Source of the DNA: Bryum argenteum
Taxonomy: Eukaryota > Streptophyta > Bryopsida > Bryales > Bryaceae
Assembly (NCBI GenBank): GCA_037043015.1
Contig: CM073322.1
Coordinates: 5,839,601 to 5,903,600 of the forward strand
Direction: 5' to 3'
DNA: 64,000 nucleotides
The notes under the pieces are model-generated. The model saw nothing but the letters and a program-made list of their open reading frames with translations, was not told the DNA's origin and made no database searches. Below are positions 1 through 11,274 of the stretch, piece by piece. Position numbers and translations under genes: made by a program. Within the stretch, counting starts at the first letter, position 1, and each line of letters opens with the position of its first letter.

Positions 1-169
1 TGCGGTCTACGACCGCGTTTTACTCTATTGGGTGCCTCTTGGAGCTATGGGCGACATCAACCATTAAAAATTAGGGGGCAAATATACCCCATTATTTATT
101 TGGCGGGCAGGGATTATTTGCCCCCATGAGAGGCTCCATGACGAGCTCGCTCGCCGGCTTTAAGCCGAT

Positions 170-2500
170 CCCCCCACACCACTTGCCTCTTCACTATGTT
201 GACAACCCGAAGTATATGTCACTACGTCGCACAGAGTTTGCCAAACCCACTTTCGGTGACAATTTCGGACATGAAGGTTGAAGAGCGTGCCTAGTTGGGA
301 AAAATCGTGCTTGAGCTTGAGGTTTCGTAATTTAATTACACCTTTTCTTTCTCGGTTTCAGCTCTCTGTAGTCTTTGATCACATCCTTCATCTTGCTTTG
401 CTCTGTAGGAGTTGCTCTTGCGTTCTCTTGGAGTTTTTATTCGGAAGACATGCTTTAGATTGATGCCGGACGTAAAAGAATGAGGTTGCCGGTATTAGGT
501 TTGAATGGATGCAAGGGTTCTCGCTGTCTGCTACTCTGCTAGAAAGGAGTTTGGACTTTTCTCTAATCCATCGTTATTGGTTTTCTCTTAGTTGGATGCA
601 GAAGGAGCCCAACTCAAAAATTTGTGGAGGATTTTGTTTTCTCACGACACTCGGTCAAAGATAGTGAAAAGAATGTAAGTCTCAAATACTTCTTTTTCTT
701 GATTACATCGTTCATCTCGATCTGGTGTGTCTGAGTAGCTCTTGCGTTTTCTTGGAGTTTTTATTTGTAAGACAAGCTTTAGATTGGTGTGAGACGTGGA
801 ACAGTGAGGTTGCTGACACTAAGTTTGAATGGATGTAGGGTTCAAGCCATCTTTTCGCCAAGAAAGGAGTTTGGATTTTTCTAATCTATTGTTATTGGTT
901 TTTTGCTAGTTGGATGTAGAAGGAGCCGAGCTCGAGAATTTGTCGCGGAATTTGTTTGCGCAGGACACTCTTGTCAAAAATAGTGAGAAGAATGTAAGTT
1001 TCAAATATTTCTTTTTTTCCAACACAACGTTCATCCCAATTGGTGTGTCTGAGTTGTTCTTGCGTTCTCTTGAAGTTTATATTCAGAAAACCAGCTTTAG
1101 ATTGATGTGTGACGTAGAACAGTGGGGTTGCGCATTTAGTCCGAATAGATGCAAGCGTTGAAGCCATCTTTTCGGTGTCTGTAAGGAAGGAGTTGAGATT
1201 TTTTTCTAATTCATCGTCATTGGTTTTTCTGTAGTTGAATGCAGAAGGAGCCTTGCTCAAATATTTGTGGCGGAGTTTGTTTGCGCATGACACTTGGTCA
1301 AAAGTAGTGAAAAGAATGTAAGTCTCAAGTATTTCCTTTTCTCCAGCACATCGTTCATCTCGATTGGTGTGTCCGAGTTGCTCTTGCGTTCTCTTGAAGT
1401 TTTCAATTAAAAGACAAACTTTAGATTGATGTGGGACATAGAACAGTGAAGTTGCGTATTGGGTTTGAATGGATGCCAGGGTTCCAGCCATCTTCTTGGT
1501 GTCTGCAAGAGAAGAGTTTCAAGTTTTTAACCTCAATTCCGTTAAAATGGCACAATTCCTTGTGCCATATTGCCAAAGCCATGTTGTGCCAATTTGGTCG
1601 CGTTTCTGAAACGTGCCATTTTACCGGCATATTTTTGAACTCAAAATCTCAAAGATTTATGCTTGCAAAATGGCACGTTTTTTAATATCACCCACATCTT
1701 CCATTATATCAACAAATTTCTGTAATATCATCAAAAATTCCATAATATCACACTATTTGATGAATTTTGACCTTCAAATTTTGTCGAAGGGCAGTTTTTT
1801 CTCAACAGCCGCTCAGAAATATCTCTGGTTTTGAGCGGCCGCTCGGAAAAATTTGCTCTATTATGTCAAAAAATGACAAAAACGAGTGTTGTTTTTTTCA
1901 TTTTTTCCACCTTAAATTGTGCCATTTTACCAGAATATTGCCAAATTAACGGAATTGAGGTTTTTTCTAATGGATCGTCATTGGTATTCTTTAAGTTGGA
2001 TGTAGAAGGAGCCTTGCTCAAAAATTTGTGGCGGAGTTTGTTTGCGCTGACACTTGGTCAAAGGTAGTGAAAAGAATGTAAGTCTCAAATATTTCTTTTT
2101 CTCAATTACATTGTTCATCTCGATTTGTTGCATCAGAGTTGCTCTTGCGTTCTCTTGGAGTTTTATTTGGAAGACAAGCTTTAGATTGATGTGGGACATA
2201 GAACAGTGAGGTTGCCGGTATCAGGTGCAAATGGGTTTAAAGGTTAAATCTATCTTTTTGCTTTGTGCAAGAAAGGAGTTGGATTTTGTCTAATCCATCG
2301 CTATTGGTTATTTCTAAGTTGGATACACGACACTCCGACAAAGATAGTAAAGAGATTGTAAGTCTTAAATATTTCTCGTCTCTTTCTGCATGTGGTGCTA
2401 AGGGAGCCCCTAGTTTTGGGAGGATACTGACATGTTTCAAGTCTCGTACAAATTGCATTGCTAGTAATGCATACTTTTGCCGGTTTGAAATTTTGTGATT
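170..2500 (+). repeat. Tandem array of five MED15 leader/exon-1-like units (relic unit 1)
   Basis: Each unit resembles the 5' leader plus coding exon 1 of MED15, as found at 11.3, 18.49 and 22.78 kb. The exon-1-like blocks end in a splice donor GTAAGT (or TTGTAAGT in the last) at about 675, 994, 1318, 2078 and 2358. Donor spacings are 319, 324, 760 and 280 bp; the 760 contains a 434-bp insertion, leaving 326. Each exon block keeps remnants of the W-R..L..D-(S/T)-R..K-I-V-K-R motif, but the MED15 start ATG is lost. The left end (170-300) matches the upstream regions of units 2 and 3, including the CACTTGCCTCTTCACT stretch. I see no long reading frame, so this is a decayed, locally amplified 5' gene fragment. 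Confidence 0.8.
1529..1962. mobile_element. 434-bp non-autonomous TIR element
   Basis: It has perfect 17-bp terminal inverted repeats, AACCTCAATTCCGTTAA at the left and its complement at the right. A second inverted pair inside involves AATGGCACAATT. It interrupts the exon-1 array; removing it restores the 326-bp period, which supports a clean insertion. The flanks are T-runs, so the target-site duplication cannot be read with certainty. No coding capacity. The superfamily is not assigned. Confidence 0.8.
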
Positions 2501-2548
2501 GTCGCTTAGCAGGTTTTCGCCGCACAAATTGTCGCTCCATAGGTTTTC

Positions 2549-2830
2549 GCGCCTGAGGTCGTAGCGCTAGAGGTCGTTGCGCGAGAGGTTGTTGCGCTAG
2601 AGTTTGTCCGGCGTGAGGTTGTCTTGCTGGTCAACATCGTGTACAATGTTGCGCTCCTTGGAGGCCGGTCAAGAGGAGTTCGCACCGAAGGTTGTCGCTT
2701 CGCAAGTCGTAGATCTAGAGGTTGTAGCGCCTAAGGTCATTGTGCCGGAGGTTGTTGCTCTACGCAGCGTCGCGCAAAAGGTTGTAGTACAAGAGGTCGA
2801 TGTGCTTAATGAGGGTGCATCAAAGGAGGT
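2549..2830 (+). repeat. 15-bp coding minisatellite (V-A-x-E/K-V pentapeptide)
   Basis: Degenerate 15-bp units encode V-A-P/L/R-E/K-V. They run in one frame at 2549-2625 and another from about 2680, so at least one indel separates the halves. This is the apparent N-terminal low-complexity part of the fibronectin-III gene that follows. Confidence 0.6.
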
Positions 2831-5800
2831 TGCTGAGACCGAGGAGACGATGTCAAAAGAGAAACTGAAGCTTACAATGATGTATCTAGAGAATGGAAAA
2901 GTTTCCAACCTAGTGGATGCAAACCCAACTAATTCCAGCATGATGTCTAGACAAACTGAAGAATCTCAGGGTTTGCTGCAACTACCAACACTGAGGAGGC
3001 CAAACTCCTCGCAGACGCCGAGGCAAAAGAGATTGCAAAAAAGAAAGGTAAAGAGAACGTGGTTTTTGTTAATGTGAGCACCGATGAGCCGCCATGCATT
3101 GGTGCTGCAGGTTCGAGTGTGGAAAGTAATGAAGGCTATTTGGACGAAGAGTTTGAAGGAGAATCCCAAGTCTCTCATGTTGCAGAGCCCAGCGTTACAT
3201 GGAACATCACATCATCAACCATTGACCTCAATTGGGGCAACAACAAATACACCTTTCCTCCTGGAACCATGTAAGCATTCTTTTCACCATTCCTGATGTG
3301 TTACGATGGACTGTTGTTGTCAAATGGATTTTCATGTTGAATAATTGGGCCTGCAGATTCCAGATTGACACAAAGCTAGGAACCGCCAAGGCCTGGACCA
3401 TGGTATATCATGGAAGTGCCCACTCGTACCAATTGGCAGCTCTTCCACCTTCATCAAAAGTTGGAGTACGCATCCGGACTCTAACTACAATGGGATGGAC
3501 TTTTGAAAGTAAGCAAATCATTCCACTCTTGTTAATCGATACGTTTTTTTAGAAGATGAGTTGCAAGCAAGCTTAGCTTCATTATGTTGATTGATTGGCA
3601 GCTACCTTTGTTACGGAATCCGGTCCACCATCAAAGCCATCAAAGCTAGTGGTTCTGGAACATGGCACCGATTGGATCGAATTGGCATGGCGTCCTCATG
3701 TGCATGACGGCGGGAGATCTATTGAATTTTACTGCGTGGAGGTAAGAGTTCATATGAATGTTCAACCGTGTGTTCAACCAGGCATGTTGATTGCAACGAA
3801 TGATTAGTATTATTAATTTTCTTCTGCACAAAATCTAATGTAATGCTTCAATGCAGATGTACGTACAAACACAATCCAGTCCTAAGAATTCCCAAAGTCA
3901 CATTTTCAGCACAACCTACTACAATAAGTTTGTGGCCAAAGAGTTGGAGCCCGGCACCAACTACGTCATCTGTGTTTATGCACATAACGAGCTAGGGGAT
4001 AGCGCTCACTCTGGTATGTACATACACATGAAAAATTGAGGTTTTTTATTAGACTCCCTTGATGTATTGATGTTGATGTTCATTTGCAATTTGTACAGTT
4101 TCGTTGGTGATGACCAACCCTGCCCCACCAGCAGTACCAAAGGCTCCACATATCAAGGATTTAACTTCCAAAGCCATTTCTCTCCGGTACATTTCTACGA
4201 AGCTCCCTTTTTCTTGCACAGAAAAGATAAGAATTTGGGTACTCACATTTCTATTTTTCTATGCAGTTGGCCTTCTCCTCGCTGTAATGGTGAACCTGTG
4301 AAAACCTTCGCCTCGAGATGCTAGATCTCGGGTATGGAGAGAAAAGCCTCCCAAAAGAGACTATTGCGGCTCCAGCACTTGTATCTGAGGTTTATAGCGG
4401 TCCAAAGAACGAGTTTGTTGTGAGGAAGTTGCATCCTTTGACAACATATGCATTCCGGGTGCAGGTATGTAACTAATGCAATACAGATGATTTTGTTCAA
4501 TAGGCAACAATTTTTAATGTTATGGTATGTTAATTGGTGCAGGCAATTAATGCAATTGGATCAAGTGAGTTCAGCAAATTTTCTGTTTGCAAGACTTCTG
4601 TAGCGGCCCCAAGTCCTCCTGAGCATCCTAGAGTAATTGAGACAAAATCAACGGCTGCCAAACTAATATGGATGGTTAGTCTCTCTCACACTACATTGTA
4701 TTGGATGGTTGGTCTTTCTCACACTGCATTGCATTGCTACTTTGACAATCGTGTAGCAATGGTACTAATTGAAAACCTAACTTGTTGGTGTTTTTAGGCT
4801 CCAGAGCGAGACAATGGCGCCCCTGTGTTCAAGTACACACTTGAAATGCAAGAAGTGAGAGTACCCATACCGTCCGAGCTACAAAGACTCCAAGGCAAGA
4901 AAAAAGTGGCTGTAAAGTCAGATGTGCTTCTAACGTCTTCATCTACTCGAGCCTGGATCGTGGTTTATGATGGCCAAGAACTTTGGTAATGCACGCTCTC
5001 GTTCATTCTGTAGCATGAGAACTTGGATAATTCGATTTGGCTTTAGGGTTCACAATTGTAATGATTTGCTTGTTCGTAGTTAGAGTGACAAATTTTCATG
5101 GATGCAACACGTCTGAGATCACAGGTCTCTCTCCGGGGCGTGAGTACAGGTTCCGAGTGAAAGCGCATAATGTTTATGGCTCATCCTCTCCGAGCTCCGT
5201 TTCTGTGGCGAATTTACTTGCTACTACACCACGAGTGCCTCCACCACCCACATTCGATAAAGTCTCGCCTACAACAATGCAAATTAAGTGGACAGCTCCA
5301 CAATCTGATAATGGCATGACAATTTCAAGGTAATGAAAGGCAAACCGGCAAAGGGAAGCAAAACTGGGTGCTTCGATATACATGCATATGAATCTAAACC
5401 TTTGGAACTAGGTACATCAACTCAACTTAGATGTCTGAGAAACTGCTCTGTTTTGGAGTTGTGCAGGTATGCGCTTCACTTGGACAATGGCCGAGGAGGG
5501 CCGCTGAGAAAGATTTACAAAGGGGAGACTAGACTATACAACTTGTCAAACCTCATCAGAGCATCAAATTACAGAGCAGCAGTGCAGGTTCGTACTTTTA
5601 ACAAAGCTAGAGTTGTTTCAATAAAGAATTTTCTACCCTTGCCACAGTGAACCGAATGTTTTTATTAAAGTTGCAGGCTATCAATGCTTGCGGAGCCAGT
5701 GAACTTAGCGAAGTGGCGGTGATCGAGCTGCCGGTGTTCAAAGCTCCACCAACACCGCCGTTTGCAGAGAGAAAAGCACCAAAAAAGGTTGCGGTTCTTG

Positions 5801-6543
5801 CCGCTCGATCCAAGCTTGCAGCATTGGAGGTGCCAAAATTGGAGAATCCAGCACCTCAGAGTCCTTCGAAAGGGGCACATTTGCTTGTAGTGGAGGTGCC
5901 AAAGACATTGAAAAATGTTCGTGTGAAGGTGGAATCCTCAAAAGCACCTACACACCCAAACATCAAGCTCGAACGGGCACTTGGGAAGTTCGGAGAGGCA
6001 TCACAACCAAAGAAGGAGAAGCAAGAACCTGCTACACTCGAAGCCAAAGGTGAGATTTCCAAACGTAAGAAGCTTGCATTGGCACCACCACCACAAGAGC
6101 AGGAGAAGTTAAGACCTGCTAAGCTTTTGCTTGTGGCTGCGAAAGCTGAAATAGTGTCGGTTCAAAAGAAGGAGAAGGCTGCACTTGCAAAGTCTTTAGG
6201 ATCATTGTCGAAGAAGCAGAAACCCGTGGCACCTGTAATTGTGGTGGATTCAGCAGCTCCAAAGCCAACATCGCCTTCACGAGCACTAGAAGAGACTGCA
6301 CTTGCCGCACTAGCATTAGCATCTTCTTCTGTTGAGAGCATCAAGTCGAAGAAGGAGATGAAGTTGCTCGTGAAGAAAGCTCACCAATCGTGGTTGGAGA
6401 GGGGAGTTGATTTCATCAAGAGGTTTAAGGGGTTCTGGCCTCTGTGGATCGTGCAAATATGCGTTGTTTCCTTTTTTTTATTCAGGTTCTTCCAAGACTA
6501 TTTTAATCTGGCGTCCGATAGTTCATTGGATCCTATTGATTAG
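2549..6543 (+). CDS. FNDC3-like protein: five fibronectin type III domains and a C-terminal membrane anchor; frame breaks, possibly a pseudogene
   Basis: Exons recognised by open frame and GT-AG sites: about 2549-3270, 3357-3508, 3602-3741, 3857-4013, 4099-4196, 4267-4464, 4543-4674, 4798-4985, about 5084-5329, 5467-5587 and 5677-6543. They encode five FN3 modules, with typical I-x-L-x-W strand B and L-x-P-x-T/R-x-Y-x-F/V-R-V motifs and N-x-x-G loops. A Lys/Ala/Pro-rich linker follows, then a hydrophobic segment near the C-terminus (WPLWIVQICVVSFFLF), as in animal FNDC3 proteins, which are tail-anchored. The frame is interrupted near 2630-2680, near 2940-2970 and at about 4306-4314 (one base short), and every acceptor tried for the 5084 exon gives a stop at the junction. 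No convincing initiator ATG; the first is at 2646. It is either a decaying or 5'-truncated gene or carries sequence errors. The last exon (289 codons) is intact. Confidence 0.75.
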
Positions 6544-6766
6544 ATGGTCTTAGTTTCGGGCAGAATAAACAAGTGTGCACAGAGTGCAAAGTCAAAGTTT
6601 GTGTCTCAATAGCTTTGTACTTTCCTCTCTTCAATAATCAACAATAATGTGTTGATCATTCTCAATTTTGTTTATGGCAGGGTTGTGAAAGGTTTCAAGA
6701 TTGTTTGTCGCAAAAGGTTGATTTGAATATATATGTTTGGTACTATTCAAAGCAAGGCACTCAAGT

Positions 6767-7060
6767 TAGTCTTTTGCTTCACACACAACTCAATTCGTGC
6801 GTATGACAACAACAAGTGCAACGACTTTCAAAAGAATCAAAGTTCATAGTGGAAGTTGGAAATCTATGTTTTGCATCCGATACTTGTTGAGCTTAGTTTT
6901 GGGATGCACTTGACACCTGAAATGTGACATGTCTTCACAGCAAGATTATCTTCAAAAGATCTCGCTTAAGATGTTGTCATAGAGACCGGGATCTGGTCTA
7001 ATCCTCTTCTGAAGAGACTTCCGCTTCGAACTCAAGTTGGAGCGTCGGGAGCAAGTTTAT
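6767..7060 (+). pseudogene. MED15 KIX fragment (intron 2 and exon 3), unit 1
   Basis: Homology to MED15 begins one base after the exon-2 donor (TTAGTCTTTTGCTTCACAC) and runs through intron 2 into exon 3 at 6941. Exon 3 reads QDYLQKISLKMLS and then TAG, where MED15 continues. Exons 1 and 2 are not adjacent; the FN3 gene occupies their place. It is a dead relic. Confidence 0.85.
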
Positions 7061-8066
7061 CAATTCATATGTTATCAATGCTTCAAGTAGGTAAGCATGT
7101 AAGACTTTCGTGGTCTCATTAGTAGTTGTTGATCCATATGGTTGTTGAGCTGATATGGGAATGCAGGACTGTGCTCAAACCTTCGGTACCCGCTTCAGTA
7201 GTGACAACAAATTTTTGTCCGACAATTATTGGCTCAATCTCTCATGTCTAGGTAAGTGAGTGCTCTTGACTTAAATGTGGTCGCCGTTGAGTGAGGAGTT
7301 CCACAAGAATGGGGCGGAGGGGATTGGGTGGTCATCCCCAAGTACAAGGTGAAGGTCCAACAAGAATGATACAGAGGTCAGAGATTAACATAAATGTGCA
7401 AGATTGTGCATTCAAAGGAGGATAGATGTGTGTAAATGAGATACAAGTATAGAAATTTTAGTTTTAGAAGTTTTAAGTATACCCAACTTGTTGGTCAAGT
7501 CGTAGATCTTAAGTTTTGAGGATATCTAGTTTCTCGTCCAAGTGAGATTGCTTATATAGACTTTAAGCTCTTCTTGTCCCTCTGTGCGGAGGTGCCTCTA
7601 GGGCTTTAGGTGTGTGTAGAAAGCATTATTACTGAAATAATTGTTCAAGGAGAAGCACAAAGATTAGTGTTTAAGGGAAATAATGTGATTGTTTGACATA
7701 CTTTTGATTATATTCATCATGCCTAGGATGATATAAACACATGAGGAAGGTGAGGCGAAAGCTTCTTCAATTTAGACAATCTATATGGAAGTTTTAGAAG
7801 CTTCTAGAATTGTGTAGAAAATTCTGTAAACTAGTGGTAGATTCTGGAACTTCCTTGAAAGTTACACCGGTCAATAAATTATATTGAATAAATAAATTTT
7901 GGAGGATTTTTGAGGAATATATTTTATGACAATATGTTTATGGGTGCTGATGAAGGTATAGTATCATAAGTAAGGCACGTCCATGACATTATCTAAAATA
8001 ATGGTCAAGATGATTATTGTAACAAATGTAGTTGGAAAGCCTTCAAATCATAATTATAGTGGTTTG

Positions 8067-8428
8067 AGGCACCACAAGCCTTCGCTTGGTGGTTGGGGCT
8101 CATGGCCCCCAATGAGGAGGTCGTGGGTTCCATTCCCCATGCCGGCGTGGTGCTCACCACTATAGTCCACCCAACTATTGTGAGGGGTCCTTGGACCTTG
8201 TTATATGGGTACCTCAAAGCCCTTTGGGAGGATACTATGTCAAGTATCTTCAAGGCACTAGTAACTAGGCTAAAAACTAGCGTAGTTATAGTGTCCGCCC
8301 TCGAGAGGGAAAGTAGTATTGTTCTAATTTCCCCTTGTCCGGTAGCCATCGGGATATGAGCATTACGAACAGACATTTCATTCACGCCGGCCCGTTAAAA
8401 AGAGACCGGAGTTTCTATCTATCTATCT
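8067..8428 (+). mobile_element. tRNA-derived SINE, copy A
   Basis: The 5' head has a pol III box A-like GGCTTGGTGGTT... (here CGCTTGGTGGTTGGGGC) and a box B-like GTGGGTTCCATTCC. The 3' end is a (TATC)n tail. It is flanked by an 11-bp duplication, ATAGTGGTTTG at 8056-8066 and ATAGTAGTTTG at 8429-8439. The paralogous spacers at 14.03 and 19.83 kb lack it. Same family as 36776-37117 and 55571-55875. Confidence 0.88.
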
Positions 8429-8489
8429 ATAGTAGTTTGTATTTCATCTATCATTAATATTTTTTAATATAGATTTTTTATTATATATA

Positions 8490-9155
8490 TATTTATTACC
8501 GAAGCACTACTCAAATTCGGAAGTAACATAAGTCAAAAAGTTAACTTGTTTTACAAGGGCGGCCACTAAACGTTATGGAAACAATCTTCAAGATTTTTCG
8601 TAACTTTTGAATTATTTAATTCAAAATTTGTCAAAATTAGATATTTTGAATTTTTTTGGAAAAGGTTACGGTAAAATAAAAAACTTACGAAGGTACCTAA
8701 TTGCATTTCGCTTTTTTGAAGTAGAATTGACAATAATGTTATCTTTGCGTTTATTGCTTTACCTTCTCCTAAAAACCATTGCATGAAGGTTTAAAAAGCC
8801 GAAGGAGTACTCAAAATGTTGCAAAGGTATTCTCAACATAGTTATCTACATGGAAAAAAATATGAGCAAAAATCTATGGAGTAACAATCATCACTATTCT
8901 CCCTTTGCTCAGCGTAGACTAAGTCTTGTACACAATGCCCAAATTTTTTTTCATTGATTCTCAATGCTATAATCTTACAATTGGTGCAGATCCAACAGTT
9001 GAAATTAGACATGATAATCTTGATAGTAGTTTCCTTTGAGACCTTAGAGTTGAAAATCCAATAAAATCTTAAAAATTTCAGCCTTACCTCAATCTCCACA
9101 AGGTAAAGAGAAATCCGAGATTGGAGATAATAAAATGTTTGGATTTTTTAAGGGG
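8490..9155. repeat. Old, 5'-truncated relative of the 930-bp TTAA element family
   Basis: It aligns with the internal part of the young 930-bp copies: the ...TACTCAAATTC..., ...TTTTACAAGGGCGGCC... and ...TAGACTAAGTC... blocks occur in the same order. It is collinear with 14350-14989, so it is the duplicated descendant of one old insertion. The left end is deleted. Confidence 0.65.
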
Positions 9156-9981
9156 TATAGTTGAAGGCTTCAGTTTTTTATACATCAAAATAAGAAAACT
9201 TATGTAACAACTTTGTTCATGAGCTAGTTATGTAATCACCTCTTTCTCAAAAGCTAAGACGACTAATTAAGATATCTTTCTTTTTAATGATAAAAAAGAT
9301 CATCAAATTCCCAAAGATGATGAATTTTCATGGAGAATTGAAATGTTTCCAAAATCACAATTTTCACTAGTAACCACACTTTGGCAACCTATCCATATCA
9401 TGATAATGGCAATCATGATATTCCAAAGGAAATGTAAATGGAGGTCTCGACCTTAATCTTTCAGCCCTTGCCTCTCAATGATTGCCTTTCGTGCCCTTTG
9501 CCCTTTGTATATACAGAAATTTTAATTCAAGTTACCAAATAATAGTTAGAATTATTGAAAGTTTGTAATTCAAAAAACTGAAAGTAGAGGTAAGGTAATT
9601 ATCACAATATTTTATTGTTGAGTTGTCAAACAACTCTTTTTATTCTTATTATCATGGTATATGAAATTCATAATTATGAGTCAAAATGGCCGTCGTGTAT
9701 CTATCAAGATCTTTTAATATTGGGTTCCCAAACGTAGCCTTACTTTTGAAACCTTCGGCGTGAACTTTAATCCTCTATAAACTCTAATTAGCTTTTAGCA
9801 ATTTTTTGTTTACCTATTTTGTACAAATAATTTCGAATCAACTTTGAGGGGGTAAACTATATTTTTTCGTAATATGAATTCAAAAATAAGACCAAAGATC
9901 CTAGATATCCCAAACTCAAAACCTAAAACAAAAAAACTCAACCTCAAAACCAAACCTAAACATTATATTTTGTTCACTTAA

Positions 9982-10568
9982 CCCTTAATTGACATCCTTG
10001 TTTTCCACAAATTGGAGAGAAATGCAACCTCATTGTCTTCTGGCCTTATTTCTGCACTAAAGATAAATCAATTTTGAGAATCGGAAACGGTGGTTACCAA
10101 GGTAACTTGGTGATGTGACCAATGCAAAAAAGATCGATCACATCGGGTAAAATCTCAAAAAATGGCAGCGTTGAGAAAAAAATGTTTATGTTGATGATCA
10201 TGAGTGAGAAATATCATATTGCTTTTTTGGTTTTTCTCCCCTTGGGTCATTTTTTCTAAAAATTGGCATCATAGAGCATGGTATAGGGATAAAGATCAAG
10301 ATTCTTTATTATTTTGAAAAAAAAAAACGTCAAAAAAATAAAAAGAAAGGCCAAGTCAAAGAGCATTGACCATGGGATCATGTGGCCCTTACAATTTTGT
10401 GCGGATCACACAAACCTCAAGAAGGCGATCGGGAAGGAGCATTGGATTTGGAAAAACAAAAGAATAGGGGTGCCTTTGCACAAGATTTGCACCCTACCAC
10501 TGTGTCGGACCCCAAAAGCAAAATCAATGACCTTGGTGACCAGTTTGGTTACCGGTGACAATTAAGGG
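9982..10568. mobile_element. 587-bp TTAA-flanked non-autonomous element
   Basis: Termini are CCCTTAATTGACATCC and, on the other strand, CCCTTAATTGTCACC, each directly flanked by TTAA (9978-9981 and 10569-10572). The paralogous spacer near 16.05 kb lacks the insert, so it arrived after the duplication. No transposase reading frame. Confidence 0.8.
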
Positions 10569-10844
10569 TTAACAAACTTACCTGCGATGAGACTTTGGCC
10601 ATTGTGAATGGTCTCAGGCCCGCTCATGGCCGGCTCGGAGCTCCTATTCAAAAATTCCCTGCATTCATTCTCGATCAAATTAAAAGGTAGGTTAACAATA
10701 TGGTGAAGCGGTTCATCGGTCAAGAAATAAGGGAGAAACCTGAAATGTTTTTCATTGAACTTGAGACTCTTAAAATCTGAGAAGTTGAAAATGAAATTCT
10801 TCAATGGCTTATTCTACCATAGTGTAAACCGACCCCAAAACCAA

Positions 10845-10850
10845 TATAAA
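10845..10850 (+). promoter_or_regulatory. Putative TATA box of KIX unit 2
   Basis: TATAAA in the context CCAATATAAAATTGAATCGC, about 20 bp before the leader block shared by the KIX units. The same context occurs before unit 3 at 17939. Prediction only. Confidence 0.4.
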
Positions 10851-11274
10851 ATTGAATCGCATCTGACTACCACCACACCACTTGCCTCTTCACTCTGTCG
10901 ACAGCCCGAAGTATATGTCTGTACGTCGCACAGAGTTTGCCAATTTCGGACACGGAGGTTGTGGAGCGTGCCTGGTTGGGAAAATGGGGCTTGAGTTTGA
11001 GGTTTTGTTGTCTAATTACACCCCTCTTTTTCTTTCGCCGTTTCAGCTCCATCGCCATCCTTGATCAGATCGTTCATCTCGATTTGTTGTGTCACAGTAG
11101 CTCTTGCGTTCTCTTCGAGTTCTTATTTGGAGGAAAAGCTGATGTGGGACCGTAGAACAGTGAGATTGAGATATTAGGGCGGGATGGATGCAAGGGTTCA
11201 AGCCATGTTTTGGATGTCTGCAAGATACAAGTTTGGATTTTTTTCTAATCCATCGTGTATTTGGTTTCTCTTAG

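Larger units (their letters stand above)
7060..9977. other. Intergenic spacer of unit 1, paralogous to 12.6-16.2 kb
   Basis: No gene seen. Stretches near 7800-8060 and 8433-9980 align by eye with 13.75-14.06 and 14.35-16.05 kb (for example CACGTCCATGACATT at about 7976 and 13948), and a shorter part with 19.75-19.88 kb. The spacer was therefore duplicated together with the KIX exons. It contains a SINE and an old element remnant listed separately. Confidence 0.7.

Noticed and set aside
892-1491. 199-codon minus-strand frame in the left array
   Set aside because: It is antisense to the exon-1-like repeats and its internal repetition mirrors their period; no independent coding signs.
8067-8140. 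A genuine tRNA gene
   Set aside because: Box A and B are present, but no cloverleaf stems could be paired and the sequence continues as a SINE body with tail and target duplication.
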